Of a stretch of DNA of 64,000 nucleotides, positions 31,281-38,587 are shown piece by piece. The stretch's first letter is position 1. Each line of letters opens with the position of its first letter. The position numbers were made by a program, and so were the translations under genes. This DNA is from DATBGO01 sp036558005. Its GTDB lineage: Bacteria > Actinomycetota > Actinomycetes > Streptosporangiales > Streptosporangiaceae. The stretch spans positions 1 through 64,000 of the forward strand of contig DATBGO010000349.1 in assembly GCA_036558005.1 (NCBI GenBank), read 5' to 3'. The notes beneath the pieces were generated by a model that saw only the letters and a program-made list of their open reading frames with translations, did no database searches and was not told the origin of the DNA.

Positions 31281-32159
31281 GTGAACGTTGGCGGCGAACC
31301 GGAACGGGACGACTTCGGCCTGCCTCCGGTGGACATCGAGATTCCCGACGATGCCCGGGAACTCGACCGTGACGTGCAGGCATACCACCGTCAGCTGCGC
31401 GCGCAGCGGCGGCGGACCCGGCTGCGCAGGCTCTGCGGCCCGCTGGCCAGGGACGGGATGGTGCTGCCGCTGCTGGCCGGGTGCCTGGTGCTCGCGCTGG
31501 TCTCAGGGACGCTGCTGACGCTGTTCTCGGCGGGCCAGGCGGGCGTCCCCGGCCTGCCCAAGCGGCTGGCCGCCAGCCCGGCCACCGGGCGGCCCAAGAC
31601 CGGGCCTGCTGGCGCGGCGGCTGCCACCCAGGCTTCCGGCGGCAAGCTGCCCGCCGGGATCTCCGCGCCGCCGACCCCGGCGCCCGGGCACCCGGGTGCG
31701 GGCAGCCAGCCCGGCGCCAACCCGGCGGCCGGGCCGGCGCCGGTGGTGGGCCAGATCGGCGGGCCGCTGCCGGATGGCACGCTGCTCGTGGCCGGCCAGC
31801 CGACCCGGCTGCGGCTGCTCCCGCCAGCGGTGTTCGCGCTGGTCCCGGCGGGCTGCGAGTGCGCGCAGGCGGTACACCAGCTGGCCGGGCAGGCGGCCAG
31901 CGCGCACGTCGCGCTGTACCTGGTCGGGTCGGGCACCGGGGCGGCCCAGGTTGGCCAGCTGGCGGGCGCCGCCGCGCTGCGTACCGCCCAGGTGGCGGAG
32001 GACAGCGGCAGCGTCCTGCGCCGCACCTACCGGCCGTCCGGGCTCACCGCGATACTCGTGCACGGCGACGGCTCGGTCGCCGAGATATCCCCGCGACTGC
32101 TGCCCGGCCTGCGGCTATCGGACCAGTTCCGGCAGCTCACACCCGTCCCGCAGCGCTAG
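31281..32159 (+). CDS. Single-pass membrane protein with extracytoplasmic Cys-x-Cys domain
   Basis: This 292-aa protein has an acidic cytoplasmic N terminus (1-50), one membrane helix (about 57-80), a Pro/Gly/Ala linker (about 90-155) and an extracytoplasmic domain (about 165-290) with a PAGCECAQ motif followed by strand/helix alternation that could be a thioredoxin-like fold. GTG start with GAGAGGGG upstream. It is followed 126 bp later by a lipoprotein gene in the same direction. No firm family assignment is possible; a redox or metal-handling role is only suggested by the paired Cys. Confidence 0.75.
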   Translation: MNVGGEPERDDFGLPPVDIEIPDDARELDRDVQAYHRQLRAQRRRTRLRRLCGPLARDGMVLPLLAGCLVLALVSGTLLTLFSAGQAGVPGLPKRLAASPATGRPKTGPAGAAAATQASGGKLPAGISAPPTPAPGHPGAGSQPGANPAAGPAPVVGQIGGPLPDGTLLVAGQPTRLRLLPPAVFALVPAGCECAQAVHQLAGQAASAHVALYLVGSGTGAAQVGQLAGAAALRTAQVAEDSGSVLRRTYRPSGLTAILVHGDGSVAEISPRLLPGLRLSDQFRQLTPVPQR

Positions 32160-32285
32160 CCGCGGCGCGGCGCGCCGGGCCGGGCCGGGCCGTTGCCGCG
32201 GGCCGGCGCTCACCGCGATCACGGCGACGGCTACGCTGTGCCGCGTTCCCAGTGCTTGCCAGTACGAAGACGAGGAGAGCACGCC

Positions 32286-32936
32286 GTGATCTGGAGCAGC
32301 CACGGGGCGGGGCGGTCGCGCCGCCTGATCGTCGTCGCGGTCGCCGCGCTGATCCCGCTGCTCGCCGGGTGCGAGGCCGGCAACAACGCGCCGACTAGCG
32401 AATGGCATCAGCCAACCGAGGGCGCGTCCACGGTGGTCGGCGACATCGCCGTCAGGAACGTGTTCGTCCTGGGCCCGGCCATCGGCGGGCAGATCCCGGC
32501 CGGCCAGCAGGCGAGCCTGTTCTTCGCCATCGTCAACACCGGCACGCCCGACCGGCTGGTCGGCATCTCCGCCCCGGGCGCCGCCACGTCGGTCACGCTG
32601 CCGTCCGCCCCCATCAGCCTGGCCACCAACAAGGCCATCCTGCTCACCGGGCCGGCTCCGCAGGCCGTCCTCAGCGGGCTGACCCGGCCGCTGGCCGGCG
32701 GGGGCTTCGTGCGCCTGGTGATGACGTTCCAGAACGCGGGCAGCGTGCGGCTGCTGGTGCCGGTGGTGCCGAGAGCCAGGTACTTCGCCACGATGGCGCC
32801 CCCGCCCAGCCCGTCACCGTCACCGTCGCCGTCATCTGGCCGTCACCAGAGCCCGGGCGCGAGCCCGTCGCCTGGCGGCACCGCGAGCCCGGGCACCAGC
32901 ACGACGCCGGCCCCGGTGCCGACCAGCACGCCCTGA
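32286..32936 (+). CDS. Lipoprotein with DUF461/PCuAC-like domain
   Basis: This 216-aa protein has a lipoprotein signal: basic start, hydrophobic core, and lipobox LLAGC with the Cys at about residue 24. The mature domain (about 45-160) begins IAVRNVFVLGP and contains FFAIVNTGTPDRLVGISAP, the pattern of copper-chaperone PCu(A)C/DUF461-like proteins, but the Met/His copper ligands of true PCuAC are not evident. A Ser/Pro-rich tail follows. The GTG start has GAGGAG upstream. Streptomycetes carry a similar lipoprotein in the carD-pho neighbourhood. Confidence 0.8.
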   Translation: MIWSSHGAGRSRRLIVVAVAALIPLLAGCEAGNNAPTSEWHQPTEGASTVVGDIAVRNVFVLGPAIGGQIPAGQQASLFFAIVNTGTPDRLVGISAPGAATSVTLPSAPISLATNKAILLTGPAPQAVLSGLTRPLAGGGFVRLVMTFQNAGSVRLLVPVVPRARYFATMAPPPSPSPSPSPSSGRHQSPGASPSPGGTASPGTSTTPAPVPTSTP

Positions 32937-33011
32937 CGGCCGCGCCCAGGACAGCCCGGGGCGGCACCCGCTGACTGGTCCGGGCCTGCTGGGCGGGGTG
33001 AGCTGGCGCCG

Positions 33012-33698
33012 TCAGCCGGCGGGCTCGAACTTGTAGCCCAGGCCGCGCACGGTCACGATGTGCACCGGGTTCGCCGGGTCCACCTCGACCTTGGCCCGCA
33101 GCCGCTTGATGTGCACGTCCAGGGTCTTGGTGTCGCCGACGTAATCGGCGCCCCAGACCCGGTCGATCAGCTGCATCCGGGTCAGTACCCGGCCCGCGTT
33201 GCGCAGCAGCACCTCAAGCAGCTCGAATTCCTTGAGCGGCAGCTGCACCTGATCGCCGCGCATGGTCACGACATGCCGGTCGACGTCCATCCGGACCGGG
33301 CCGGACTCCATGATCGAGGCGGCAGGCTCCTCAGCGTCGCCGCGGCGGCGCAGCACCGCGCGCATCCGCGCGACCAGCTCACGGGAGGAGAACGGCTTGG
33401 TGACGTAGTCGTCGGCGCCCAGCTCCAGGCCGACCACCTTGTCGATCTCGCTGTCCTTCGCGGTCAGCATGATCACCGGCACGTTCGACCGCTCGCGGAG
33501 CGTCCGGCACACCTCGCTGCCCGGCAGCCCGGGCAGCATCAGGTCGAGCAGCACAAGGTCGGCGCCGCTGCGGTCGAACGTCTCGATCGCGTCGGGACCG
33601 GTCGGGCAGACGGCTACCTCGAAGCCTTCCTTGCGCAGCATGTAGGAAATCGCGTCGCTGAATGACTCTTCATCCTCGACGACGAGCACTCGGGTCAC
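33012..33698 (-). CDS. phoP: OmpR-family response regulator, PhoP/RegX3-like
   Basis: This 228-aa protein has a receiver domain (VLVVEDEESFSDAISYMLRKEG; phosphorylated Asp in LVLLDLMLPGLPG; Thr/Lys switch residues in MLTAKD and YVTKPF) and a C-terminal winged helix (KEFELLEVLLRNAGRVLTR, HIKRLRAKVE, VRGLGYKFE). Near-full similarity to streptomycete PhoP, as remembered, suggests phosphate control. The GTG at 33698 is 8 nt from GGAGG; a GTG two codons earlier is too close. It lies 50 bp behind the kinase gene. The symbol is by similarity and gene order. Confidence 0.9.
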   Translation of the reverse strand: MTRVLVVEDEESFSDAISYMLRKEGFEVAVCPTGPDAIETFDRSGADLVLLDLMLPGLPGSEVCRTLRERSNVPVIMLTAKDSEIDKVVGLELGADDYVTKPFSSRELVARMRAVLRRRGDAEEPAASIMESGPVRMDVDRHVVTMRGDQVQLPLKEFELLEVLLRNAGRVLTRMQLIDRVWGADYVGDTKTLDVHIKRLRAKVEVDPANPVHIVTVRGLGYKFEPAG

Positions 33699-33747
33699 TG
33701 TCACTGCCTCCTGGCCGGTTGACTCATCGCCGTGCGGATGCGGCCGC

Positions 33748-34857
33748 TCACAGCGGCGGCGCGTGGGGTCGCAGCGGAAGCCGCAGAGTGAAGGTGGAGC
33801 CGGTGCCCTCCTTGCTCCACACCGTGACCTTGCCGCCGTGCGCGGCGATGACGTGCTTGACGATGGCCAGGCCGAGGCCGGTACCGCCAGTGGCGCGCGA
33901 CCGCGCGGGGTCAACCCGGTAAAAGCGCTCGAAGATCCGCTCAAGATCCCGCTCGGGAATGCCGATGCCCTGGTCGGCGACGCTGATCTCGACGGCGTCG
34001 TCGCCGGCGTACCTGGTGGACACCACCACCCTGGTCTTGTCCGGGCTGTAGGCGACCGCGTTCTCCAGCAGGTTGCGCAGCGCGGTGATCAGCAGGTCCT
34101 CGTCACCGAGCACCACCACGTCACGCGGCCCGCTGACCGCGATCTCGATGCCGCGCGCGGTCGCCTTCATCCGGCACCGGTCCAGCGCCTCCGCGACCAC
34201 CCCGCCGACCTGGACCGGGAACGGGTCGGGGATCGGCTCGGCGGCCTGGATCCGGTTCAGCGTGATCAGGTCCTGGACCAGGTGGGTCAGCCGGGCCGCT
34301 TCCTGCCGCATCCGGCCGGCGAAGCGGCGGACCGCCTCGGGGTCGTCGGCGGCGTCCTCTACCGTCTCGGCGAGCAGCGCGAGCGCGCCGACCGGGGTCT
34401 TGAGCTCGTGGCTGGTGTTGGCGACGAAGTCCCTGCGGACCTCCTCCACCCGGCGGCTCTCGGTCTGGTCCTCGGCCAGCAGCAGCACCAGGCCGCCGCC
34501 GCCGAGCGCGGCGTCAAGCGGCGCGAACCGCACGTTGAAGCTGGTCGTCCGGCCGTTGAAGCTGCTGGTGGAGACCTCGATCTCGCCTTCGCGGATCTCG
34601 TTGTCCCTGCGCACCTGGCGGGCCAGGGCCAGTAGTTCGCCGACCACCAGCCGGTCACCCTTGACCAGGCCGAACGCCCGGGCGGCCGAACTGGCCGTCA
34701 GCACCCGGTCCTCGCTGTCCAGCACGACCGCCGACGACGACAAGACCGACAGGACGGCGGCGATGCCGGGCGGGAGCCGGCCCGGGGGTGAGTGCACCTC
34801 GGTGTCAATGGGCACGGTGACGTCCGCCGGCGCCGGCGTCGCGACGCGGATTTTCAC
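33748..34857 (-). CDS. phoR: Sensor histidine kinase, PhoR-like but without membrane segments
   Basis: This roughly 369-aa protein has a PAS-like sensor (about 30-130), a HisKA domain with H-box FVANTSHELKTPVGALALL, and an HATPase with N box LRNLLENAVAYS, DQGIGIPERDLERIFERFYR and GGTGLGLAIVKH. The PAS and kinase parts follow streptomycete PhoR closely. The N-terminal membrane helices of that protein are missing: between here and gpmA (225 bp) no frame encodes a hydrophobic helix. The GTG at 34857 overlaps the stop of a 31-aa upstream ORF (GTGA), so translation is probably coupled. The kinase may be cytosolic. Confidence 0.85.
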   Translation of the reverse strand: MKIRVATPAPADVTVPIDTEVHSPPGRLPPGIAAVLSVLSSSAVVLDSEDRVLTASSAARAFGLVKGDRLVVGELLALARQVRRDNEIREGEIEVSTSSFNGRTTSFNVRFAPLDAALGGGGLVLLLAEDQTESRRVEEVRRDFVANTSHELKTPVGALALLAETVEDAADDPEAVRRFAGRMRQEAARLTHLVQDLITLNRIQAAEPIPDPFPVQVGGVVAEALDRCRMKATARGIEIAVSGPRDVVVLGDEDLLITALRNLLENAVAYSPDKTRVVVSTRYAGDDAVEISVADQGIGIPERDLERIFERFYRVDPARSRATGGTGLGLAIVKHVIAAHGGKVTVWSKEGTGSTFTLRLPLRPHAPPL

Positions 34858-34949
34858 CAGCGCACCGGCCTGCCTGAGCGCTGCAGCGCATCCGGGCACG
34901 CCAGCAGGAGCGCGGCGGGCCTGGACGTGTCGTTCAGCCCCATGTCCAC
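34854..34949 (-). CDS. Leaderless 31-aa upstream ORF coupled to the PhoR-like kinase
   Basis: A GTG lies 6 nt behind a TACCAT box, identical to the promoter/start layout of the GH1 gene at 50545. The frame (VDMGLNDTSRPAALLLACPD and 11 more residues) ends in TGA that overlaps the kinase GTG by GTGA. No ribosome site precedes the kinase, so the short ORF would deliver ribosomes to it. The peptide itself has no recognised motif. Evidence is positional. Confidence 0.5.
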   Translation of the reverse strand: MDMGLNDTSRPAALLLACPDALQRSGRPVRW

Positions 34950-34955
34950 GCCCTG

Positions 34956-34961
34956 ATGGTA
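34956..34961 (-). promoter_or_regulatory. -10 box TACCAT, promoter of the kinase operon
   Basis: TACCAT is followed by 6 nt and GTG of the 31-aa ORF. It would drive the ORF, the kinase and the PhoP-like regulator. Confidence 0.5.
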
Positions 34962-35081
34962 TGCGGCGGCCGCCTGGGCCGCACCGGGCGGTCAGCGGCG
35001 ACGTGCCGTTATTCGCGCAATATTCATGTTCACGACAGCTTGCGGTTACCCGGCGGCTTCCGCGGCGGCGGCCGGCCGGGG

Positions 35082-35825
35082 TCACCGGCCCTGGTTGCTG
35101 ACCGCCTCGGCGGCCGCGGCCGCCGCGACCGGATCCAGGTACCGGCCGCCTGGCACCAGCGGCGCGAACCTCTCGTCGAGTTCGTAGACGAGCGGCATGC
35201 CGGTCGGGATGTTGAGCCCGGTGATCTCCGCGTCCCCGATCCCGTCCAGGTGCTTGACCAGCGCGCGCAGCGAGTTGCCGTGCGCCACCACCAGCACGGT
35301 CTGGCCGGACGCGAGGGCGGGAATCAGCACGTCGTACCAGTACGGCAGCAGCCGCCCGACGACGTCCTTGAGGCATTCGGTGCGCGGCATCAGCTCCGCG
35401 GGCAGGTGCGCGTACCTGGGGTCGGCGTCCTGCGACATGGGATCGCCGGCCGCGACCGGCGGCGGCGGCACGTCATAGGACCGGCGCCAGAGCATGAACT
35501 GCTCCTCGCCGTACTGCGCGCGGGTCTGCGCCTTGTCCTTGCCCTGCAGGGCACCGTAGTGCCGCTCGTTCAGCCGCCAGGACCGCCGGACCGGCAGCCA
35601 CAGCAGCCGCGCCGCCTCCAGCGCGATATTGGCCGTCTGGATCGCGCGGGTCAGCACGGAAGTGTGCACAATGTCTGGCTTGAGGCCGGATTCGGCTAGC
35701 TGGCGCCCGCCGCTGGCGGCCTCCGCGGCACCGGCCGGGGACAGCCCGACGTCCACCCAGCCGGTGAACTTTCCCTCGGCGTTCCAGGTGCTTTCGCCAT
35801 GCCGGAGCAGGACCAGTGTTGTCAC
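35082..35825 (-). CDS. gpmA: 2,3-bisphosphoglycerate-dependent phosphoglycerate mutase
   Basis: This 247-aa protein has the phosphohistidine motif LVLLRHGESTWN, the substrate loop FTGWVDVGLS, LTRAIQTA, NERHYGALQGKDKAQT and the second catalytic His in VLVVAHGNSLRALVKHL. It interconverts 3- and 2-phosphoglycerate in glycolysis. The start is the GTG 7 nt behind a TAGGCT box, so it is leaderless; longer frames upstream overlap the divergent mshA promoter region. It lies back-to-back with mshA, as in streptomycetes where these genes are also close. Confidence 0.95.
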   Translation of the reverse strand: MTTLVLLRHGESTWNAEGKFTGWVDVGLSPAGAAEAASGGRQLAESGLKPDIVHTSVLTRAIQTANIALEAARLLWLPVRRSWRLNERHYGALQGKDKAQTRAQYGEEQFMLWRRSYDVPPPPVAAGDPMSQDADPRYAHLPAELMPRTECLKDVVGRLLPYWYDVLIPALASGQTVLVVAHGNSLRALVKHLDGIGDAEITGLNIPTGMPLVYELDERFAPLVPGGRYLDPVAAAAAAEAVSNQGR

Positions 35826-35832
35826 GCCGGAA

Positions 35833-35838
35833 AGCCTA
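35833..35838 (-). promoter_or_regulatory. -10 box TAGGCT, leaderless promoter of gpmA
   Basis: TAGGCT is followed by 7 nt and the GTG of gpmA; no ribosome site is present. Confidence 0.55.
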
Positions 35839-35907
35839 ACCGGCCCGGTCGCGGCGCCGGGAACATGCTGCGCTGGCAGACGGTTGCTCTCACGGAGGTG
35901 CATGCCC

Positions 35908-37179
35908 GTGCCGCGACGCTTTCCCCAGCGCATCGCGACTGTCAGCGTCCACACATCGCCGCTGGAGCAACCGGGAACCGGCGACGCCGGCGGGCTCAAC
36001 GTCTACGTGGTGGAGGTCGCGAGGCGGCTGGCTGCCCGCGGCGTCGAGGTGGACATCTTCACCCGCGCCTCATCCCGGCACGTGCCGCCGGTCGCCGAGC
36101 TGGCCCCCGGTGTCCTGGTCCGGCACCTGGCCGCCGGGCCGTTCGAGGACCTGGACAAGGCGGACCTGCCCGGCCAGCTGTGCAGCTTCACGCTGGGAGT
36201 GCTGCAGGCCGAGGCTGCCTCCGCGCCCGGCCGGTATGACCTCATCCACGGGCACTACTGGCTGTCGGGCCAGGTCGGCGCCGTCGCCAAGGAGCGCTGG
36301 GGGGTCCCCCTGGTGCAGTCCATGCACACCCTCGGGAAGGTGAAGAACGCGGCGCTGGCCGCTGGTGACGCCGCCGAGCCGCTGGCCAGGCTGCGCGGCG
36401 AGGCGGAGGTGGTCAGCGCGGCGGACCGGCTGGTCGCCAACACCGACGAGGAAGCCCGGCAGCTGATCAGCCTCTATGACGCCGACCCGGCCAGGGTCTC
36501 GACCATCAACCCGGGTGTGGACCTGTCGGTGTTCCAGCCAGGGTCACAGCGGCAGGCCAGGGCGCAGCTGGGGCTGGCGCCCGATGCGGTGGTGCTGGTC
36601 TTCGCCGGCCGGGTGCAGCCGCTCAAGGCACCCGACGTGGTGCTGCGGGCGGCGGCGATGCTGGCCCGGCAGGACCCTGAGCTGGCTGGCCGGCTGACGG
36701 TGGCGTTCGTCGGCGGGCCGAGCGGGGCCGGGCGCGCCGACCCTGACGGGCTCACCCAGCTCGCCGCCCGGCTGGGGATTTCCCGGCTGATCCGGCTTGA
36801 ACCGCCATGCCCGCAGCTTGAGCTGGCCCGGTGGTACCGGGCCGCTACCATCGTGATGGTGCCTTCGCATTCGGAATCCTTCGGCCTGGTGGCCGTCGAG
36901 GCGCAAGCCTGCGGCACGCCGGTGGTGGCCGCGTCGGTCGGCGGCCTGCGGACCGCGGTGCTGGATGGCGTTTCCGGCATCCTGGTGGACTCCCGCGACC
37001 CGGCGGACTACGCGCGGGCGGTCCGGCAGCTGATCGAGCACCCCGCGGAGCTGGCCCGGCTGTCGCGGGGCGCGTGCAGGCACGCGTCCCGGTTCGGCTG
37101 GGGCGAGACCGTCGACCGGCTGATCGCGGAGTACTCAGCGATCATGAGCGAGACCGCGCGGGCGGCGGCCGGGGCCTGA
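35908..37179 (+). CDS. mshA: D-inositol-3-phosphate glycosyltransferase (mycothiol biosynthesis)
   Basis: This roughly 423-aa GT4 (GT-B fold) protein has VSVHTSPLEQPGTGDAGGLN at the N terminus, the MshA-specific acceptor loop, GHYWLSGQVG, MHTLGKVKN and the nucleotide-sugar site SHSESFGLVAVEAQACGTPVV with the E-x7-E pattern. It transfers GlcNAc from UDP-GlcNAc to inositol-3-phosphate, the first committed step to mycothiol. GGAGG at 35894 is 9 nt from the GTG at 35908 and only 3 nt from the ATG at 35902, so the GTG is preferred. ybjN follows 1 bp after its stop. Confidence 0.95.
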   Translation: MPRRFPQRIATVSVHTSPLEQPGTGDAGGLNVYVVEVARRLAARGVEVDIFTRASSRHVPPVAELAPGVLVRHLAAGPFEDLDKADLPGQLCSFTLGVLQAEAASAPGRYDLIHGHYWLSGQVGAVAKERWGVPLVQSMHTLGKVKNAALAAGDAAEPLARLRGEAEVVSAADRLVANTDEEARQLISLYDADPARVSTINPGVDLSVFQPGSQRQARAQLGLAPDAVVLVFAGRVQPLKAPDVVLRAAAMLARQDPELAGRLTVAFVGGPSGAGRADPDGLTQLAARLGISRLIRLEPPCPQLELARWYRAATIVMVPSHSESFGLVAVEAQACGTPVVAASVGGLRTAVLDGVSGILVDSRDPADYARAVRQLIEHPAELARLSRGACRHASRFGWGETVDRLIAEYSAIMSETARAAAGA

Positions 37180-37180
37180 G

Positions 37181-37726
37181 GTGGCCGGGACGGATGAGCT
37201 GGCGCCGCGGTCAGCGACGGCCGCGGCCGCGATCGCGGCCGCGCTGGACAGCCTCGAGATCGGCTACGAGAACCCGCGCCCGGGCGCCTACCTGGTGAAG
37301 CTGGCCGGCCAGCACAAGCTGGCGACCATGACCTGGCTGATCGCGGGCACCCACAGCCTGCACGTGGAGGCGTTCTTCTGCCGCCAGCCAGATGAGAATC
37401 ACGCCGCCTTCTACCGGTTCCTGCTGGAGCGCAGCGGCGGAATGTACGGCGTTCACTTCGCCCTTGACCGCAGCGGCGACGTGTACCTGGTCGGCAGGCT
37501 GCCGCTGGAGGGCATCAGCACCGATGAGATCGACCGGATTCTGGGCTGCGTGCTCAGCTACTCCGACGAGAACTTCGACCCCGCGCTGATGCTGGGCTTC
37601 GCCTCCTCGATCCGCAAGGAATGGGCCTGGCGGACCAAGCGCGGCGAGAGCCTGGCCAACCTGCGGGCGTTTGCCCGGCTGGCCGGGCCCGAGCACGGCG
37701 GGGCCGCTCCAGGGGCTACGACCTGA
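37181..37726 (+). CDS. YbjN domain-containing protein
   Basis: This 181-aa protein matches the YbjN/tetratricopeptide-like sensory-domain family that lies next to mshA in streptomycetes. It contains LEIGYENPRPGAYLVKLAG, SLHVEAFFCRQPDENHAAFYRFLLERS and VYLVGRLPLEGISTDEIDRILG, and ends with an EWAWRTKRG segment. YbjN resembles type III secretion chaperones in fold. It starts at GTG directly behind the mshA stop, so it is translationally coupled. The function is unknown. Its 3' end overlaps csoR by 11 bp in opposite direction. Confidence 0.88.
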   Translation: MAGTDELAPRSATAAAAIAAALDSLEIGYENPRPGAYLVKLAGQHKLATMTWLIAGTHSLHVEAFFCRQPDENHAAFYRFLLERSGGMYGVHFALDRSGDVYLVGRLPLEGISTDEIDRILGCVLSYSDENFDPALMLGFASSIRKEWAWRTKRGESLANLRAFARLAGPEHGGAAPGATT

Positions 37727-37997
37727 CCAGCCGGGAGATCGCGGTGGCGGCCTCGTGCACCTTCTGCGCCGCATCCGGGCCGCCGGCCTCGATGGCCTCC
37801 GTCACGCAGTGGCTCAGGTGGTCCTCCAGCAGCCCGAGCGCGACCGCTTGCAGCGCCCGGGTGACGGCGGAGACCTGGGTGAGCACGTCAATGCAGTAGA
37901 CATCGGAGCCGACCATCCGCTGCAGCCCGCGCACCTGGCCCTCGATCCTGCGCAGCCGCCTGACGTATGCGTCCTTGTCCTGGGTGTATCCGGGCAT
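37716..37997 (-). CDS. csoR: CsoR-type copper-sensing transcriptional repressor
   Basis: This 93-aa four-helix DUF156 protein has the complete Cu(I) triad Cys35, His60 and Cys64 (VYC, DHLSHC) plus the RLRRIEGQVRGLQRMV helix. CsoR binds DNA as an oligomer and releases it on binding Cu(I). The ATG lies 6 nt behind TATGTT, giving a leaderless transcript. No copper ATPase or CopZ is adjacent. The nearest divergent unit is the ApbE electron-transfer operon, which may or may not be its target. Confidence 0.93.
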   Translation of the reverse strand: MPGYTQDKDAYVRRLRRIEGQVRGLQRMVGSDVYCIDVLTQVSAVTRALQAVALGLLEDHLSHCVTEAIEAGGPDAAQKVHEAATAISRLVRS

Positions 37998-38003
37998 GCT
38001 GAG

Positions 38004-38009
38004 AACATA
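38004..38009 (-). promoter_or_regulatory. -10 box TATGTT, leaderless promoter of csoR
   Basis: TATGTT, 6 nt, then the ATG of csoR. It is the same hexamer and spacing as for the gene at 2660. Confidence 0.6.
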
Positions 38010-38183
38010 CGTGACAGCTCCGCCCGCCCGACAGGCCCAGGACCAGCAGCGCTGGCCGTCGCGGGGCGGCCGGCGGGCCGGGCGGCCCCGGGCGGTCGCG
38101 GCAATCGGCGCGGCGAGGTAGAAAGGGATACACCCGGGCCCGCCGCCGGCCGCCCAGAGACCTGACCCGGCAGGCCCGGAATT

Positions 38184-38234
38184 CCCGCACTGAACCTGGA
38201 CCCGCACTGAACCTGGACCCGCACTGAACCTGGA
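38184..38234 (+). repeat. Perfect 3 x 17 bp tandem repeat upstream of the ApbE operon
   Basis: CCCGCACTGAACCTGGA occurs three times without mismatch (38184, 38201, 38218). The array ends about 20 bp before TAGGGT at 38254, so the third copy reaches the -35 zone of that promoter. This is the layout of an activator or repressor array. Confidence 0.85.
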
Positions 38235-38253
38235 TGAGCCTTTCAGCGATTCC

Positions 38254-38259
38254 TAGGGT
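38254..38259 (+). promoter_or_regulatory. -10 box TAGGGT for the ApbE electron-transfer operon
   Basis: TAGGGT fits TANNNT. Transcription from about 38266 would leave a roughly 65-nt leader with GGGAGGAG before the ATG at 38333. Confidence 0.4.
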
Positions 38260-38332
38260 GACGCGGCGACGCTGGGCGGGGTGCCCGGCCCCGGCCGGGC
38301 GCATGCGGCCGGGCCGCAGGGAGGAGCAGGTC

Positions 38333-38587
38333 ATGCGGCGCGACGAGGTGCGCTTCGCGATGGCAGCGCGCGATGACGGCGTCCGCAGGGTCAGCAGGCT
38401 CACCTGGCGGGCCGGTGCCGTCGGCGCCGTCTGCTCGGCGCTGATCGCGGCCGCGTTCGGCCATGACGTGGCCGCTCATCAGCAGCACGCCGGCACCGGC
38501 AAGCACGGCCAGTCCTCGATCGTGATCCCGGCCCAGCCGCCCGCGCCCGCCCAGGGGGCGGGCCAGGCGACCTCTGGAGCCTCATGA
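38333..38587 (+). CDS. Small membrane-anchored protein heading the ApbE operon, 84 aa
   Basis: The gene starts behind GGGAGGAG. The product has a charged N terminus (RRDEVRFAMAARDDGVRRVSR), one membrane helix (about 24-42), and a His/Gly/Pro/Ala-rich extracytoplasmic tail with HDVAAHQQHAG, which could bind metal. The stop overlaps the apbE start (ATGA). In related operons an FMN-binding lipoprotein that ApbE flavinylates stands at this place; this protein has no FMN-binding domain and no S/T-G-A-T acceptor motif, so it may be a remnant or replacement. Confidence 0.7.
   Translation: MRRDEVRFAMAARDDGVRRVSRLTWRAGAVGAVCSALIAAAFGHDVAAHQQHAGTGKHGQSSIVIPAQPPAPAQGAGQATSGAS

Noticed and set aside
34859..35376. 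Long N-terminal extension of the PhoR-like kinase frame
   Set aside because: It lies mostly antisense to gpmA, is Arg/Gly-rich and holds no membrane helix; homology begins near the GTG at 34857.
38184..38234. Three 17-bp repeats as a small CRISPR array
   Set aside because: There are no spacers between the copies and no cas genes; it is a direct tandem repeat.
38234..38332. ATG at 38234 as start of the small ApbE-operon protein
   Set aside because: It lies before the proposed -10 box and its residues are Arg/Pro-rich; the ATG at 38333 has GGGAGGAG.
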